Shown piece by piece: positions 41,808 through 51,914 of a stretch of DNA of 64,000 nucleotides. The stretch is from Cylindrotheca closterium (Eukaryota > Bacillariophyta > Bacillariophyceae > Bacillariales > Bacillariaceae): NCBI GenBank assembly GCA_933822405.4, contig CAKOGP040000002.1, forward strand, positions 419,851 through 483,850. Reading direction: 5' to 3'. The position numbers and the translations under genes were made by a program. Every line of letters starts with the position of its first letter. Position 1 is the first letter of the stretch. The notes under the pieces were generated by a model. The model was given only the letters and a program-made list of their open reading frames with translations, ran no database searches and was not told the DNA's origin.

Positions 41808-42584
41808 TCCATAGGCGAATGATTGGGATTGCTGATTCAGCGCCATGGAGTGGTCACCACTAGTCAGAGAACTGTGTCCACGTGTCATCGTCCTAATTCG
41901 GAAGAAGACAGTCGTGAATGAGTATGAAGCTACTTCACTTGGATATCAAACAGAGTGGGAATCTCAAAGAAGGCTGAACACGGAACACGATGTAATAGAT
42001 ATAGCTAATAGTAAAATGAAGTTCGGTCCTGGATATTGCCTTGCATGTGCAACTGTAGAGGAGGATACATATATATAGTAGGAATTGATCGTGCGTTTCT
42101 GGCATTCCTGACTCAGTTTTCGTCAGCATCATCTCTTCCACGAAGTTTGAGAATGCTATTTTCTAACATGCCTGCTCGGAAACTATACCTCCAAAGTATG
42201 CACCAGCCGAAGGACTGAATCCTTCTCAGGCAAAAATGAATGTTCATTTTGATGGAAATAGTGTAAAAAATGACGAAAACTCTGGTCGTAGATTTTATTT
42301 AGTCGCGATTTTGAACTCATCACGACTCAACGAATCGCTAGATCTGGTGCAAACCGCGACATCCTATGCTCTTTATATCGCTGCTATAGATCATTCCCGT
42401 GTTGCGGATTGTCAGACGCGATAACTATACTACCAAGGGCAATCACACTTAACTTCACTACAAGTAGATCGTGTCAAAAGTTATCCCGAAGAGTAGGGAA
42501 GAACGCGACCCCAATCTACTTTTCCCTACTCTTTGTTGTTGGAGGTTACAATTTTGCAAGCAGGAAGTCAAACACAGTTGAAAA
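41808..42584. other. Intergenic, upstream of metalloprotease
   Basis: About 780 bp with no supported ORF. It contains the inverted repeat at 42489-42533 just before the metalloprotease start. Confidence 0.45.
42489..42533. repeat. 12-bp inverted repeat before metalloprotease
   Basis: Perfect arms AAGAGTAGGGAA (42489-42500) and TTCCCTACTCTT (42522-42533), loop 21 nt, ending 51 bp before the ATG. It could be a promoter element or a 5' UTR hairpin. Confidence 0.7.
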
Positions 42585-44486
42585 ATGAGTTCCAAACTCT
42601 ATTGTCGATTATTGCTCCTATGCTGTTTGTTTTCCAACTACGCGTTTGCGGTCGGGAAACTGGAGCGGGTGAGTCTTCTTCGGGGAGGAGGAGAACAAGG
42701 AGCAAGCACCACAGAGGAGGACGAAGTAGCCAAACTCAAACAGGAACACATGCTCTTGCCCAACTCGAATCTTCCACGGCAACGCGTAACAGAGTCTGGC
42801 CAATTCAAAGCCAATGGAAGAACATACTCCGTGAAGGATCTTCAGCCCTTCAATGTGTTCACCTACGATGGCACCATCATGGTGGATGGTGAGCCACAGC
42901 CTTTGGAAGACGATTCCAACCGTAGTCGCTTGTTCATGCGCAAAGGAGAGCACGGAGAGACAATCTTAGTGTCAAGAGAGGGCGAAAAGGAGGACACGGA
43001 TGGAAGGATCAAGTCCATTGACGTTCTTGGTCATGACGGCACGGAAGTCTTCCTGCAGGCACTTAGTGACGGATCTCTAGTTTCCATCCGTCAAGAAGAT
43101 GTTGATCGACAAAAGCTAAAGGGACTTTCCATTGGTGGTATCCGAGGTGATGAAGACGAGCTCATTCTGGATCCGAACATTGATGATGACAGTGGAAATA
43201 ACCGAAAGCTTCAGCAAGGATGTTCATCGTACAAGGTTGTCGAGGTTGCAATTGCCTATGATTCCAGCTTTTGCTCCCAGGTGGCACGGGGATCTCCAGA
43301 TACTGCAAGAAGTGTTGTGGAAGCAGCTGTGGCCAGAGCAGCACTTTTGTTTGAAGAAATCTGTATCCGTGTCCGTCTCAGTCACTTGGAAGGTTACTGC
43401 ACTGCCAGTCAAGACCCATATCGAACGGCAATGGCTACCAATGATATTGGTTGTGGGAGTCGCCGAGGTGCTCTTCAAGTCTTTCAAAACATTTGGCAAA
43501 ACTCCCGAACCAATATTAATCGGGACGCGGCTCATTTGTTCTATGGAACCAACTTTCCTGGATCGGTATGTGTTTGTTGCTTGTTGTATTTGTTTGACAA
43601 CTGTTTTCTCTCCAGGATGCCCCCCTCCTAATTACCGTTTGCGTGTTTAGGCTATTGGGTGCGCAAGTACTCCAGCCCTTTGCAATTCTCAATCGTATGG
43701 AGTGAATCAAATGTCCATCTCTTCCAATCCAATCTTTCAAGGCAACTTGTTTGCTCACGAGTTGGGTCACAACATGGTAGGTGGAAAAAGGTTTGAAATG
43801 AATGAATGAATGAATGCAGTATTCCACAAATCTCACAGAACAAAAACACATACTAATAGGGTTCTCCTCATGTGAGTGACCCCACCAACAGTGGAAACTT
43901 CTTGATGGAACCCAGTTTGAACAGCGCCAGCAATGGCCTCTCTTCCCAGTCCACTCGATCCATTCAAAACTACATCAGTCGACGCAGCTGTGTTTCCACC
44001 GAAGATGGAGACAGCAACGGTGGTGGAGGTGATACTGGAGGAGACAACAATGGGGATGACAACAACGGAGGAGGCTCGAATGGAGAATCCTTTCGTCTCG
44101 AGAGTTCCCTCCATCAAGGTTTCTGCGTGGCTGTTCAAGGTAATGTCAATCTGACTAATGGTACTCCCGTCAACTTGGAGCGCTGCAACGATTCTTCCAG
44201 TGCCCAAAATTGGATCTGGGATCCACAAACCCGCCTGATCCAATCCACTGCTCCTGGAAACAAGTGCCTCTATCCTCTTGGAAATGCCCGGAATGGAGCC
44301 CGGATGGTAGTTTGGGATTGCAATCCATCCTTTTCGTATGCCGAATGGTCTTACTACAGCGACCGTTCCCTTCGCCCCGATTTTGCCACTCGCAAATGCC
44401 TCGATGTCTTGAATGCCAATGGGGAAACCTTGCAAATGTGGCAATGCAATGGTACTCAAGACAAGCAGTGGTTGGTTCGTAGGTAG
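42585..44486 (+). CDS. Secreted zinc metalloprotease with C-terminal ricin B-like lectin domain
   Basis: Three exons: 42585-43565, 43651-43776 and 43860-44486; introns 85 and 83 nt; 577 residues. The signal peptide is MSSKLYCRLLLLCCLFSNYAFA. A propeptide-like region runs to ~200, then a reprolysin/M12-like catalytic domain. The second intron splits the zinc site: exon 2 ends HELGHNM and exon 3 begins GSPH, rebuilding HExxHxxGxxH, with a candidate Met-turn FLMEPS. A Gly/Asp/Asn linker leads to a beta-trefoil of ~125 residues (LHQGFCVAVQ, QNWIWDP, KCLDVLNANG, DKQWLV) with QxW-type repeats for sugar binding. It probably acts outside the cell on glycoproteins. The joins are in frame and complete the motif, so the structure is well supported. 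Confidence 0.88.
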
Positions 44487-45132
44487 AAAGGAACGCTTTC
44501 CTTGATGCAATTGTTACTCTTTATAGTGATCACCCCTTTACTATATGACGGTGTGCACAAATGGGGCTTCATTTAGGGAGCATAAAACGTAGAATAGTAT
44601 TGCATTCAAAACGAACCATGCGATCGAGTTCTTTTCAACAGGTTTGTTGCATCGCCCTCTCGGCTTGCCTTGTTCTCATTTTTTCAATGAATGGTAAGGG
44701 CAGCGTTGTACAATTGAATTAGACCATGCTGTGAAGAATAGCGTATGGACCAATACATGAAGTAAGTTGGTCGTTCATTCGTTCTCATTCAGTGCAAGGT
44801 CATGGCAAATTCACCATTCATTCGACCTGTTCGATTGCCCAAAAATGACGACTTTACGAGACTCACGCGCACACGCTCGTTGATGACGCAGGCAAGGACG
44901 CCGCGAATAAATAATAGTTCCACCCTCGAAGATTTGATTCGATTCTGAATTCTAAAAACGTCTGAGCAACATACGGATGAAAGCTGAGCGGATACATGAA
45001 CATTACACCAAGCAAGCACTTCTCTGCTGCCGTATATACTCGAAACCATAGTGCTGTGCATATAATCTTGTATGTCAACGTAGAGGAGAGTTGGAAAATG
45101 GCCAAAGCGTCGATAGGCAAGTCAAAAGGAGG
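44487..45132. other. Intergenic, nothing recognised
   Basis: About 650 bp between the metalloprotease and TPR genes. The open frame upstream of 45133 begins with TTG and is not counted. No repeat or RNA gene recognised. Confidence 0.5.
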
Positions 45133-47961
45133 ATGACGCAAGCAAGCTACAGTAATAATGTCATGCAACACACACGATTTCTCATTCTCACCTTTCCTTT
45201 CATTCTCTGTTGCTTTTATTTCTCTCTTCGATCAGGTGCCCAGAGCGTCGTGGTTGGGCTCTCGGTTCTATGCTCTGCCGTTTATCTGATTTCATCGCGG
45301 CGACAGCGAAGGCAACGTAGTAGTGTCCCAGAAAAGTCTCTACCTGAAGAAACACACGGTCATCGAAGTGTGGAAGACATTTTGGCAGAGATTGAAAATA
45401 TGGATATTCACAACATCGAGTTGGATCCCCATGCGATGAAATATCTTGCAACTGTCGAGGCCTATCTGAAATGCTTTGACCAACTAACAGAGTTGTACAA
45501 CGATGTCGACCCAAGTCACAAACTTGCCAAGTATTACTTGCCCGACATTAGCCGTCCTATTCAACAACATTCCATGAATGGTGATCCTGTCAAGGATCTT
45601 GACGAATTGTATGAAGTTGCAGAAGTCATGCTTCCTGTCTTTATCAACAAGATGGAAAGTCTTGTCAAACAACAACAAGCTAGTAGTAGTACTCCTACCA
45701 CTTCAGAGGAGGAGAAAGAATCATCATGCGGCATCGAGTTCAAGCTTCCTCCATGGCAACACAAACTCAAGAGGAGACAACGGGCGTCCGAAAAAGCCAA
45801 AGATGACTATTCGGAAAAGGGACCTGGTCCACCCGAATCGTGGCTCAATGACATTGTACGCGGCAGCGTAGTGTTCAATGACATGGACCAACTCGTAGAA
45901 TTTCTCGAGCTCATTCGAAACGACGATTCCATTCAAATTGTGAAATCCAAAAATCGTTTTCGCAATCCCACCATTTCCGGGTATCGGGATTGGCAGTTGC
46001 AATTTTTGATTTCCAATGGTGGCATTGAACACACGTGCGAACTCCAACTCCATTTGGATGCCATCAAAGAAGCTGGTGTTATGCTTGGATCACACGATTA
46101 CTACGAGTTTTTTCGATTGTATTACGCTGCTGGAATGATGCATGCTACTTTGGAAGAGCGGCTAGATGATTTGAGAATGACGACAGGCCAAGGCGGTTCA
46201 ATGAACAAGGAATTCTTGAGCAATGTAACGAAGAATCCGCTCGAATTGTCGCAGATGCTGCGGCTTGCCGATCTGTTTGAGAACCATGTGCATGATTATC
46301 AGCTAGCCATGATGATTACAAATGCCATCAGACCAAGTTTGCAACCAAGAGATTGGTACACGAGAATGGGAAATCTGTTTTGGCAGCAAGGGAAGTCGGA
46401 GGATGCAGTTGCACTCTACGAAGAGGCATTGGTCATTCAATTGCAGGCAGTTGGACCGGACCACATTGATAATGCTGAGACCTTTTCCAGCATGGCTGAT
46501 GCGTTGGTGAAGCAAGGCAGGCTAGGAGAAGCAATGGTATTGTACCAGAAGGCCCTAGACATTGCAATCAAGACATTTGGGCCTGACCATGCTGCTGTGG
46601 CAACAATTTATAATAATATGGCAAACATTCTTACAAATCAAGAAAGATTCGACGACGCTCTAACGATGTATCAACAAGCGCTGGGTATTCGATTGAAGGC
46701 ACTTGGGCCAGACCATGCGCTCACGGCACATACTTACGCCAGCATGGCAAGTGTGCTACACCATCAAAACAACCTAGAGGAATCTTTGGCCTTTTATCAG
46801 ATGGCATTGGTCATCTTTTTCAAGGCACTTGGACCTGACCATGCCGATACGGCACATACCTACGCCAACATGGCAACTGTTCTAAACAAAAAAGGCGTGT
46901 CCTCTGGGCGAATGGGCACAACGAGTAGGGAGCATTCACGCTCAAAGAGACGTAACTCCAAGGAGCTGTCCAAGAAAACCGTGTCTTCGTTGACGGAAAT
47001 CATGGGCGAAGCTGACCCTGGGGCGGAGGAAAACAAAGCCGAGGATACTGACGAAGAGAAAGCGAAGCTGTCACGAAAACCAAGACAACGCCGAGCTCGT
47101 CGTAGACGGAGGAATCAGTTTGGTGGGTCAAGTTTGGAAGCTATTAGTGAGGACGAATCTGAAGATGATTCAGAAGGTTTATCCGAGTCGGAACCCGTCG
47201 GTACGCCGTCCCTTGATTCTTCTTTTCCAGACCAACCAACCCCTGCTTCTCCTAGTACTATCAATCTGGAAAATATGGAAAGCAGGCCTCAGGAAGAAGC
47301 GATAGCGTTGCCCCAAAATGTGGTGGAACTTCCAAGTCAAGCAGATATGGCTAACTCCTACATGAGCATGGCGGTTGCCCAACAGAATCAAGGGAAGTTG
47401 GACGAAGCAATGGAATTGTACCAAAAGGCGCTAGAGACTCTGTTGGAGGTGTTTGGACCTGACCATGCCAAGACGGCAGACGCCTACTTTGGCATTGCGA
47501 ATGTCCTAAAAGATCAAGATAAGCTGGAGGAAGCAATGGTATCATTCCAAAAAACATTGGAAATTCGGTTGGAGGTTCTCGGAGATGACCACATTGACAC
47601 TGCAGATACGCACAGTGGCATTGGTGAGATCCTTTGCAAGCAAGGCAAACTGGATGATGCTCTGATTGAATGTCAAAAAGCGCTCGACGTTCAATTGATC
47701 GCTGCAGGTGCTGAGGATCATTCTTCGACAGGAAATACCTTTCACACCATTGCAAAGATCCTCTTCCATCAAGACAAACTGGTGGAAGCAATGGCACTGT
47801 GCCAGCATGCAGTTGCAATTTATTGGAGGACCCTTGGACCAGGCCATCCATCGACGGCAAAAGCAAAGGAACTCATGGAACTTGCCCAACACATGATGAC
47901 GGAGAAATGTGTCAAGCGAAAGCGAAAAGAAATACTGAGACCGGCCAATCAAACCGATTGA
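45133..47961 (+). CDS. RelA/SpoT-like domain fused to kinesin-light-chain-type TPRs
   Basis: A 942-residue intronless ORF, first in-frame ATG. A hydrophobic segment near residues 15-60 suggests a membrane anchor. Residues ~235-325 (SWLNDIVRGSVVFNDMDQLVEFL, NRFRNPTISGYRDWQLQF, HTCELQLHLDAIK, GSHDYYEFFRLYYAAG) match the pattern of RelA/SpoT-type nucleotidyltransferase folds, with the ExQ in CELQLHL. Then ~404-587 carries five 42-residue TPRs of kinesin-light-chain type (ALxxxxKxLGPDHxxTAxTYxxMAxVL). A basic/acidic disordered insert follows (~590-735). A second block of four TPRs covers ~736-919. The TPRs suggest a scaffold. Whether the first domain makes nucleotides is unknown, and a degenerate fold is possible. 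Confidence 0.75.
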   Translation: MTQASYSNNVMQHTRFLILTFPFILCCFYFSLRSGAQSVVVGLSVLCSAVYLISSRRQRRQRSSVPEKSLPEETHGHRSVEDILAEIENMDIHNIELDPHAMKYLATVEAYLKCFDQLTELYNDVDPSHKLAKYYLPDISRPIQQHSMNGDPVKDLDELYEVAEVMLPVFINKMESLVKQQQASSSTPTTSEEEKESSCGIEFKLPPWQHKLKRRQRASEKAKDDYSEKGPGPPESWLNDIVRGSVVFNDMDQLVEFLELIRNDDSIQIVKSKNRFRNPTISGYRDWQLQFLISNGGIEHTCELQLHLDAIKEAGVMLGSHDYYEFFRLYYAAGMMHATLEERLDDLRMTTGQGGSMNKEFLSNVTKNPLELSQMLRLADLFENHVHDYQLAMMITNAIRPSLQPRDWYTRMGNLFWQQGKSEDAVALYEEALVIQLQAVGPDHIDNAETFSSMADALVKQGRLGEAMVLYQKALDIAIKTFGPDHAAVATIYNNMANILTNQERFDDALTMYQQALGIRLKALGPDHALTAHTYASMASVLHHQNNLEESLAFYQMALVIFFKALGPDHADTAHTYANMATVLNKKGVSSGRMGTTSREHSRSKRRNSKELSKKTVSSLTEIMGEADPGAEENKAEDTDEEKAKLSRKPRQRRARRRRRNQFGGSSLEAISEDESEDDSEGLSESEPVGTPSLDSSFPDQPTPASPSTINLENMESRPQEEAIALPQNVVELPSQADMANSYMSMAVAQQNQGKLDEAMELYQKALETLLEVFGPDHAKTADAYFGIANVLKDQDKLEEAMVSFQKTLEIRLEVLGDDHIDTADTHSGIGEILCKQGKLDDALIECQKALDVQLIAAGAEDHSSTGNTFHTIAKILFHQDKLVEAMALCQHAVAIYWRTLGPGHPSTAKAKELMELAQHMMTEKCVKRKRKEILRPANQTD

Positions 47962-48137
47962 TGCTCTTCATCATGCATGACATGACGGCTTGCAAGCGTA
48001 GAAACAATCAAGACTTTTCTGAAAACAATTATCGTCCACAACACAATCGAAGAAATTGTGGTAATTTTTAATTCTTTGTATAATTTCTACTTTCCATAGT
48101 TTCTCGAGACTCTTCTTGCCCAAAGCTTTCAGAAAGG

Positions 48138-49673
48138 TCAGGTTCTTTTATTGTCTTTACCAAGAAAGGGTAAAATGTTCCCAATGAGTATGGAAATGCC
48201 ACAATGGACTCGACAACTCTCTCGATCAATGCCACCTTGATCAGATGCATTCTCGCCCAGTTTGATTCTCCAAAGAACCATTTCAATCAACGAAAGCACC
48301 TCGAGAAACTCCAAATTCACAAGCCCATCCAAAAGAGACTGGACTTTGCGGCTCATGGTCGATGCACAATCAGCCTTTAGGACTCCTTCCTTCATGGCCA
48401 ATAGCTCTTGCTTCCATCGATCCAGCCCCAGAACAGATAGTCTTTGTCCCACAAGGAGATTCACCAACCATCGAGTCGCATGCCTTCCTTCCTCAAACGG
48501 ATTCTTGGAAATATATTCCAAAACGGTCGATCCAAACAAATCCTTGGTTCGAGGCACATCGAATCCAGATGCTAGGTGTTGAAGCAGTTCCAGTCTTGGC
48601 GTCTGGGCAAGTGCCACGATATGCAACGGAGTCATTCCAAAAGCATCCGTTTCAAAGAGAGCACTTGGATTATCACTCAGAATATCACTGATTTGTTGAA
48701 TCGTGTCTTCTACAAGATGGTAGCTTTGAAAGTAGCAGACTCTGTGGAGAGGAAGCCCATCGAACCGGTTTTGTAGCTTTGTGGCAAGATCTTCCCAATT
48801 TTGTGCGACTTTCGCAAGCTGAAATGTTTGAGGAATTGCTTTATTCAAGAATCTATCGTGCACAGTCTGCGTTGGAGGCAAATACAGATTCACCAAAGAT
48901 GACCATCCGAGGATGTCTTCCAATTCCTCATCAGCAAAGGGGTGCAGGTCCTCATCTGCAAAGGGGAGTAGTTCGATCGTTTCCAATCCTTCTGGAAGTT
49001 CCAGTGATCGCAAGGAAGCGCACCCACCAAAAACTGAATTGGTGCTTTCTTCTCGGCATCCAATGGAAGTGACATTCGGCGACACCCGGATATGTGTCAA
49101 CGCTGAACAAGATGCGAAAGCACCGCTCCCAATTACTTTTACTGTTCTTGGAATCTTCATCTCTTTCAATTCCGTGCACATGAAGAAAAGTTCAAACTCG
49201 ATCACCTCCAGCTTCGGTGGTAGAATTAGGGATTCCAACTGTCTACAGTATTTGAAAGCTGCAGGCCCAATCGTTTCAACTGTTGCAGGAATTTCCAGAT
49301 GACGTAGTCCTGCACCAGTAAAAGCATGGCCTCGAATGACTTTGAGACCAAGTGGCAAATCGATTGTGCATAAACCTAAACAAAGATGGAATGCCATATT
49401 TAGAATCTTTCGCAATGTAGAGGGAAGTTTGACTTTTGCCAACGCTTTACAGCATGCAAAGGCATTTGCTCCAATGATTTGAGCACCTTCTTCAAATGTC
49501 ACTTCTTCCAATGCGATGCAATACTCGAAGATCCCGTCAGGAAGGACGCGAACGGATTCATCAACGCGGACAATCGTAACATCGTTTGGAATTTGATCTT
49601 TGGTGGTTGCCGCTGTGACAACAAAGACACTATTTTGTTCAAGCTTCAGTCTGGCTTTCTTCTTTGGAGGCAT
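48138..49673 (-). CDS. BspA-type leucine-rich repeat protein with ankyrin-like C-terminus
   Basis: 511 residues from the ATG at 49673 (MPPKKKARLKL), the first ATG in frame. Residues ~45-290 hold about nine BspA/Treponema-type LRRs (LEEVTFEEGAQIIGANAFACCKAL, LRHLEIPATVETIGPAAFKYC, LRSLELPEGLETIELLPF). Residues ~310-400 have ankyrin-like helices (GLPLHRVCYF, DAFGMTPLHIVALAQTP, DLFGSTVLEYIS). The C-terminal ~90 are helical, ending FLGKDNKRT. No signal peptide. Such proteins are expanded in diatoms, with unclear roles in protein binding. A shortened pseudogene copy lies next to it. Confidence 0.82.
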   Translation of the reverse strand: MPPKKKARLKLEQNSVFVVTAATTKDQIPNDVTIVRVDESVRVLPDGIFEYCIALEEVTFEEGAQIIGANAFACCKALAKVKLPSTLRKILNMAFHLCLGLCTIDLPLGLKVIRGHAFTGAGLRHLEIPATVETIGPAAFKYCRQLESLILPPKLEVIEFELFFMCTELKEMKIPRTVKVIGSGAFASCSALTHIRVSPNVTSIGCREESTNSVFGGCASLRSLELPEGLETIELLPFADEDLHPFADEELEDILGWSSLVNLYLPPTQTVHDRFLNKAIPQTFQLAKVAQNWEDLATKLQNRFDGLPLHRVCYFQSYHLVEDTIQQISDILSDNPSALFETDAFGMTPLHIVALAQTPRLELLQHLASGFDVPRTKDLFGSTVLEYISKNPFEEGRHATRWLVNLLVGQRLSVLGLDRWKQELLAMKEGVLKADCASTMSRKVQSLLDGLVNLEFLEVLSLIEMVLWRIKLGENASDQGGIDRESCRVHCGISILIGNILPFLGKDNKRT

Positions 49674-49966
49674 CTGAAAGGTGGAATACCCGTTGGAACT
49701 TGGTTGTATCTCTCTCACTCAGTAGGTCTCGTTGATGCAACGACAGTGACACAGAGGCAAATCGAGCGAGACGAGATCAACACTTTGATGCTAGGAAGGC
49801 CTAAAGAAGCTCAAATCGTAAAACTGTAATAGTGCTGTGTTGTACCGTACTGCCTGTGCCCCAGTCAACCTAATTGTCACAGCCTACATAGTAACTCTTC
49901 ACACCAGAAAAATCAAACTCAACTGTAGCATGTCGACTAGGATAATCTATATTGCATCTGTTTTTA

Positions 49967-50906
49967 TCAGTGTACTTCTTTTCCGAGAAAGGGTAAAACA
50001 ACGTTCGCAACTAGAATGGAAATGCCACTATCGACGCGACGACCGTTTCGATCAATGCTGGCTTCTTCTGATTTGCGCTCTTGATTCGGTCTACTCTCGT
50101 CAAGTTTGATTCTCCAAAGGAATAATTCAATCAACAAAAGCACGTCGAGAAACTCCAATTTCACAAGCCCACCCAAAAGAGACTGGACTTCACGGTTCAT
50201 GATCGATGGGTAATCAGCCCTCGCAACGCCTTCCTCTAAAACCAATAGCTCTTGTTTCCAAAGATCCAGTCCAAGGTATGCACCTCGTTGTTCCACAACT
50301 TTCTGCATCAATCATCGAGTCACCTGCAAATCTTCTTCAGAACTGTTCCGACGAAGATAGTCCGTTGGAGTTGATCCAAACTAATCTTCTGCCGACAGGG
50401 CTAGATCGACAGACGCGAGGAGCTCTTGGAAAAGCTTCAGTCTTGGCGTTTGAGCCAGCCCCACGATATGCATTGGTGTTATTCCAAAAGCATCCGTTTC
50501 AAAGAGAGCGCTGTGGTTATCACTTTCCGCTCTAGCAGGAAAAAGTCCATTCCCTCATGACTTTTAGACCCAGTGGTAAATCAACGGAAGTTGAGCGTCG
50601 GCAACGAACAATGCATATCGTAAAACCTGTCGCAGTGTAGAGGGAGGGAAGTTTGACTATGGTCAACACACGGCATCGTGCAAATAAGACAAATTTTCCA
50701 ATGGTATGAGGGCCTATTCTTCAAAGGTCATTTCCTCTAATGATATAAACTCTTGAAGATCCCGTCAGGAAGGACGCGAACGGATTCACCAACGTGGGCG
50801 CAATCCTAGCATTCCAGGGAACCTGATCTATGGTGGTTGAAGCTGGTGTGACAACAAAGACACTGTTTGGTTCAAGCTTCAAACAGGCTTCCGTCTTTCG
50901 AGCCAT
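49967..50906 (-). pseudogene. Truncated copy of BspA/ankyrin gene
   Basis: A diverged copy of 48138-49673 in the same orientation. Its 5' end (MARKTEACLKLEPNSVFVVTPAST) and 3' end (LDLWKQELLVLEEGVARADYPS to the stop) align. The LRR region is almost wholly deleted, and stops and frameshifts separate the pieces. An ankyrin-like stretch is recognisable around 50430-50500. Not translatable as a whole. Confidence 0.85.
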
Positions 50907-51257
50907 GTGGAAGTTGGAAAACCCGTACAATAGGATCTTCGTTCACTCAGGTCTCGTTACGCGACAGATGAGCGTGATCATAATGACGATATGAAATACA
51001 TTTGAGCCAACTCCACAAAACTATAATAAGATGATGAGAGTGCGAGTCAATATATATTGGTGACAATGTCTGTCATCTGGTGTTTTTGGGTCAAATGGGT
51101 CAATCACTCAGCAACAATGTCTGCCTCTATGATGCCTTATTTTTGTCAGTGTTGCGTGATCAGTATCATACTGCAACGAAAGAGAAGGTTTTATTTGGAG
51201 ACAAAAATGCAAGTGCAACAAAGATGGAGAGCGTCATCCAGACTCTCACCAACCAAG

Positions 51258-51914
51258 ATGAGTAATATGGAATTGGAAGACGCCAGAAACAGCAATGAAA
51301 ATGACACGGAATCCCTCTTGCCATCCTCTTCCTCTGAAACACCCAAACGATTGGAGTATTGCTGTGGCCGGATACAAGCGGAAAAAGTGGGCAACATGCT
51401 CATTTTATTTCCGGAACGATTTCATGCCGGTCGGACTTCTTGGGGTGTGGTCGGTCCAATGTGTCCAACGGGGCCCTTGTTTGTCTGGGGCATTCTGTGC
51501 ACTGCCAGCTTTTTTGTGATTCGGAAAGCGCTGGACATTGGGCCCATTACCACAGTCATGTGCTGTGCCTTTTATGTGATATCAACCTTTAATTTATTGA
51601 ATGTGGTTCTTCGAGATCCCGGGATTTGTTTCTACAAGGAGATACCCAAGCACATTTCACCTGAAGACGCCAGAGATTGGATGTACAATGATCGGTGCAA
51701 TGTGTATCTTCCACCAGGTGGAAAATACTGCTCGCAGTGTGATGTCTGCATTGAAGGATATGATCACTTTTGTGCTTGGATGGGTACAACTATTGGGAAG
51801 AAGAATATGATACAGTTCCAAATATTCAATGCAATCTGGTTGATTTATCTTTTCTACGCTTATTTTTGGCTTGTGATTGGACATCTTGCCACCAAACATT
51901 CAGAGGAGAAGTAA
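51258..51914 (+). CDS. Intronless DHHC-like paralogue with altered DHFC site
   Basis: A 218-residue relative of protein S-acyltransferases and a paralogue of the gene at 62620-63591. Two membrane segments cover ~80-125 (FVWGILCTASFFVI, TVMCCAFYVISTF). The cysteine-rich domain is ~140-190, and a third membrane segment (IFNAIWLIYLFYAYFWLVIG) ends the protein. Compared with the paralogue, the first Cys of CxxC is lost, HC becomes YC, DHYC becomes DHFC and TCIG becomes TTIG. The acyl-accepting Cys remains but several zinc ligands are gone. It lacks the intron that splits the paralogue after WMG, as expected of a retrocopy. The start is uncertain, as the frame is open to 51057; MSNMELED was chosen because it resembles a paralogue segment. 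Possibly inactive. Confidence 0.7.
   Translation: MSNMELEDARNSNENDTESLLPSSSSETPKRLEYCCGRIQAEKVGNMLILFPERFHAGRTSWGVVGPMCPTGPLFVWGILCTASFFVIRKALDIGPITTVMCCAFYVISTFNLLNVVLRDPGICFYKEIPKHISPEDARDWMYNDRCNVYLPPGGKYCSQCDVCIEGYDHFCAWMGTTIGKKNMIQFQIFNAIWLIYLFYAYFWLVIGHLATKHSEEK

Noticed and set aside
43833..44510. 225-codon minus ORF opposite the metalloprotease lectin domain
   Set aside because: Shadow of exon 3; the plus strand has the zinc motif and beta-trefoil.
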